In this document: one piece after another, positions 63,219-64,000 of the stretch | Numbering within the stretch: the first letter of the stretch is position 1 | How the letters are laid out: each line of letters opens with the position of its first letter | Source: Vibrio cincinnatiensis | GTDB lineage: Bacteria > Pseudomonadota > Gammaproteobacteria > Enterobacterales > Vibrionaceae | NCBI RefSeq assembly: GCF_022113815.1 | Contig: NZ_SGOM01000002.1 | Span: 124,001-188,000 of the forward strand | Direction: 5' to 3' | Length of the DNA: 64,000 nt | Position numbers and translations under genes: made by a program | The notes under the pieces: model-generated | Told to the model about the DNA's origin: nothing | The model's database searches: none | What the model saw: only the letters and a program-made list of their open reading frames with translations

Positions 63219-63851
63219 TTATTTTAATCTCTCCAGTGTTGCTTCAATTTCTTGCTTTCTTCCCTTATCGGTTAAGGAGCGATCGGGGCGTGGTGAAGCT
63301 TGCATCGCACGGCTCAGATACACGCGGGCTTCTTTGCCTCGTCCTTCCTCGGCGAGAAAGTCACCGTAAAAATAGTTCGGATCCATCCCCGTTGGATTGA
63401 TCTCCAACGCTTTTTTCAACATTAGCTCTGCTTTCTCATCATCACCAAAGCCAATGGGCCATCCAGGGACTTTGTAATACAAGGATCCCAAGCTAGTGTA
63501 TGCCGAACCATCAAGCGTTTCTGGTGCGTTATCAATCACTTCCTCAAGCAGTGATTTGGCTTCTTTAGCTAAAGATAAACCGCCTAATCCGCCTTGAACA
63601 CCTGCAAGGGATGCTTTATTGATTGCCAGCCAAACGGTGAGTTCCAGATTTTTGGGGGCTTTGTCTAAATAAAGATGGGTTTTCGTTATGGCTTGATCAA
63701 AGCAACGTTCTTTTTTATGACTATCAGGTGTTCTGTACTGACATTCTGCCCATTGGTGTTGAATGTCTTGCAGTGGCGTTTTTGCCAACGCCACCGTGGA
63801 TATCAACATCAATCCAAGTGTTAAAAAATACCGTCGTTGTTTTACACTCAT
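63219..63851 (-). CDS. Periplasmic TPR protein in the pmrAB operon
   Basis: The 210-residue product has a signal peptide (about 1-23, cleaved after ALA), then helical repeats of TPR type (DGSAYTSLGSLYYKVPGW, AELMLKKALEINPTG, YFYGDFLAEEGRGKEARVYL). Two cysteines (in AECQYR and ERCFDQ) could form a disulfide. It sits between the SDR and pmrA genes with 14 and 3 nt gaps, so it belongs to the same message. It might act as a periplasmic partner of the PmrB sensor or of envelope enzymes, by inference from place. GAGGAA precedes the ATG. Confidence 0.8.
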   Translation of the reverse strand: MSVKQRRYFLTLGLMLISTVALAKTPLQDIQHQWAECQYRTPDSHKKERCFDQAITKTHLYLDKAPKNLELTVWLAINKASLAGVQGGLGGLSLAKEAKSLLEEVIDNAPETLDGSAYTSLGSLYYKVPGWPIGFGDDEKAELMLKKALEINPTGMDPNYFYGDFLAEEGRGKEARVYLSRAMQASPRPDRSLTDKGRKQEIEATLERLK

Positions 63852-63865
63852 CCTTCATTTCCTCG

Positions 63866-64000
63866 TTAGTGGTTCACTCGGTTTAGGTATTGTTGAATTG
63901 TTTCTTGCTGCTTACGAATGGCAGAGGAAACCACACTGGGTAACAGTTGGTTCATCCGCGCAAAGAGCTTTTCTGGCCAACCAATCCATTTGGCGGCAAT
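63866..64000 (-). CDS. Partial short-chain dehydrogenase-like protein (C-terminus)
   Basis: An open frame runs off the right edge; only the last 44 residues are present (IAAKWIGWPEKLFARMNQLL onward, ending YLNRVNH). The segment ...FARMNQLLPSVVSSAIRKQ resembles the C-terminal helix of some short-chain dehydrogenases, but no catalytic motif is visible here. It ends 14 bp before the TPR gene, so it heads or joins the SDR-TPR-pmrA-pmrB operon. The family call is tentative. Confidence 0.5.
   Translation of the reverse strand: MAAKWIGWPEKLFARMNQLLPSVVSSAIRKQQETIQQYLNRVNH

Noticed and set aside
1..64000. Mobile elements, CRISPR arrays, tRNA or rRNA genes
   Set aside because: No transposase, integrase, regular direct-repeat array or RNA-gene signature was found on either strand.

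Overview
The window looks like a piece of a Vibrionaceae genome (genus Vibrio or close kin), most likely from the secondary chromosome. The grounds are gene content and order, from memory of Vibrio genomes. These are a lactate cluster LysR-lldP-lldD-dld, an aroG next to a MATE pump, a block GGDEF/EAL - M23 endopeptidase - glycogen-binding protein - SulP, nagB beside a DUF3081 gene, the hdfR/maoP divergent pair, and an eptA-dgkA / pmrAB locus. The DNA is AT-leaning, genes are densely packed on both strands, and many convergent pairs share a hairpin terminator. I see no insertion sequence, integron, prophage, tRNA, rRNA or CRISPR array.

Layout. 1-3.9 kb: a terminator from an upstream gene, ppnP, a DUF2850-like membrane protein and a large Lon-like protease. 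3.9-11.4 kb: a LysR regulator divergent from lldP-lldD-dld, for uptake and respiratory oxidation of both lactate enantiomers. 11.4-20.1 kb: a CSS-motif/EAL phosphodiesterase, a dCache chemoreceptor, a thioesterase, a secreted DUF4432 mutarotase-like protein with a LacI-type palindrome in front, a MATE pump and DAHP synthase. 20.1-28.7 kb: a TetR regulator with an operator-like palindrome and a divergent ~53-residue ORF, a phospho-sugar mutase, a LysE exporter, AraC-azlCD, an FAH-family hydrolase, a porin, a probable sRNA and a two-domain glutaredoxin. 28.7-38.3 kb: an unlisted 44-residue basic protein, an acidic small protein, a GGDEF/EAL protein, an M23 endopeptidase, a free-standing CBM48 protein, a SulP transporter, a YjiH-family protein and a DEAD-box helicase. 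38.7-47.3 kb: a Braun-type lipoprotein, hdfR/maoP followed by a structured RNA region, a DUF3081 protein, nagB with a NagC-like site, a second SulP transporter, a HAD phosphatase, a second CSS/EAL protein and a small outer-membrane barrel. 47.8-58.8 kb: a secreted multimodular alpha-amylase, a LuxR regulator, tyrS, a FhuF-type ferric reductase with Fur-like sites, DoxX, an EAL-CBS-GGDEF protein, and a GH4 phosphoglycosidase divergent from a LysR regulator. 58.9-64 kb: eptA-dgkA facing an SDR-TPR-pmrA-pmrB operon.

The clearest system is the last one. An exact PmrA box (CTTAAG-N5-CTTAAG) lies inside the 5' end of the longest eptA reading frame. This places the promoter there and moves the eptA start to about 59048, giving a 545-residue protein. 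PmrAB would switch on EptA, which modifies lipid A and releases diacylglycerol, and DgkA would recycle that lipid. Four cyclic-di-GMP proteins, two with altered GGDEF signatures, are a second theme. Several start codons are corrected from the longest frame using ribosome-binding sites, and several short ORFs and RNA-like elements are added.
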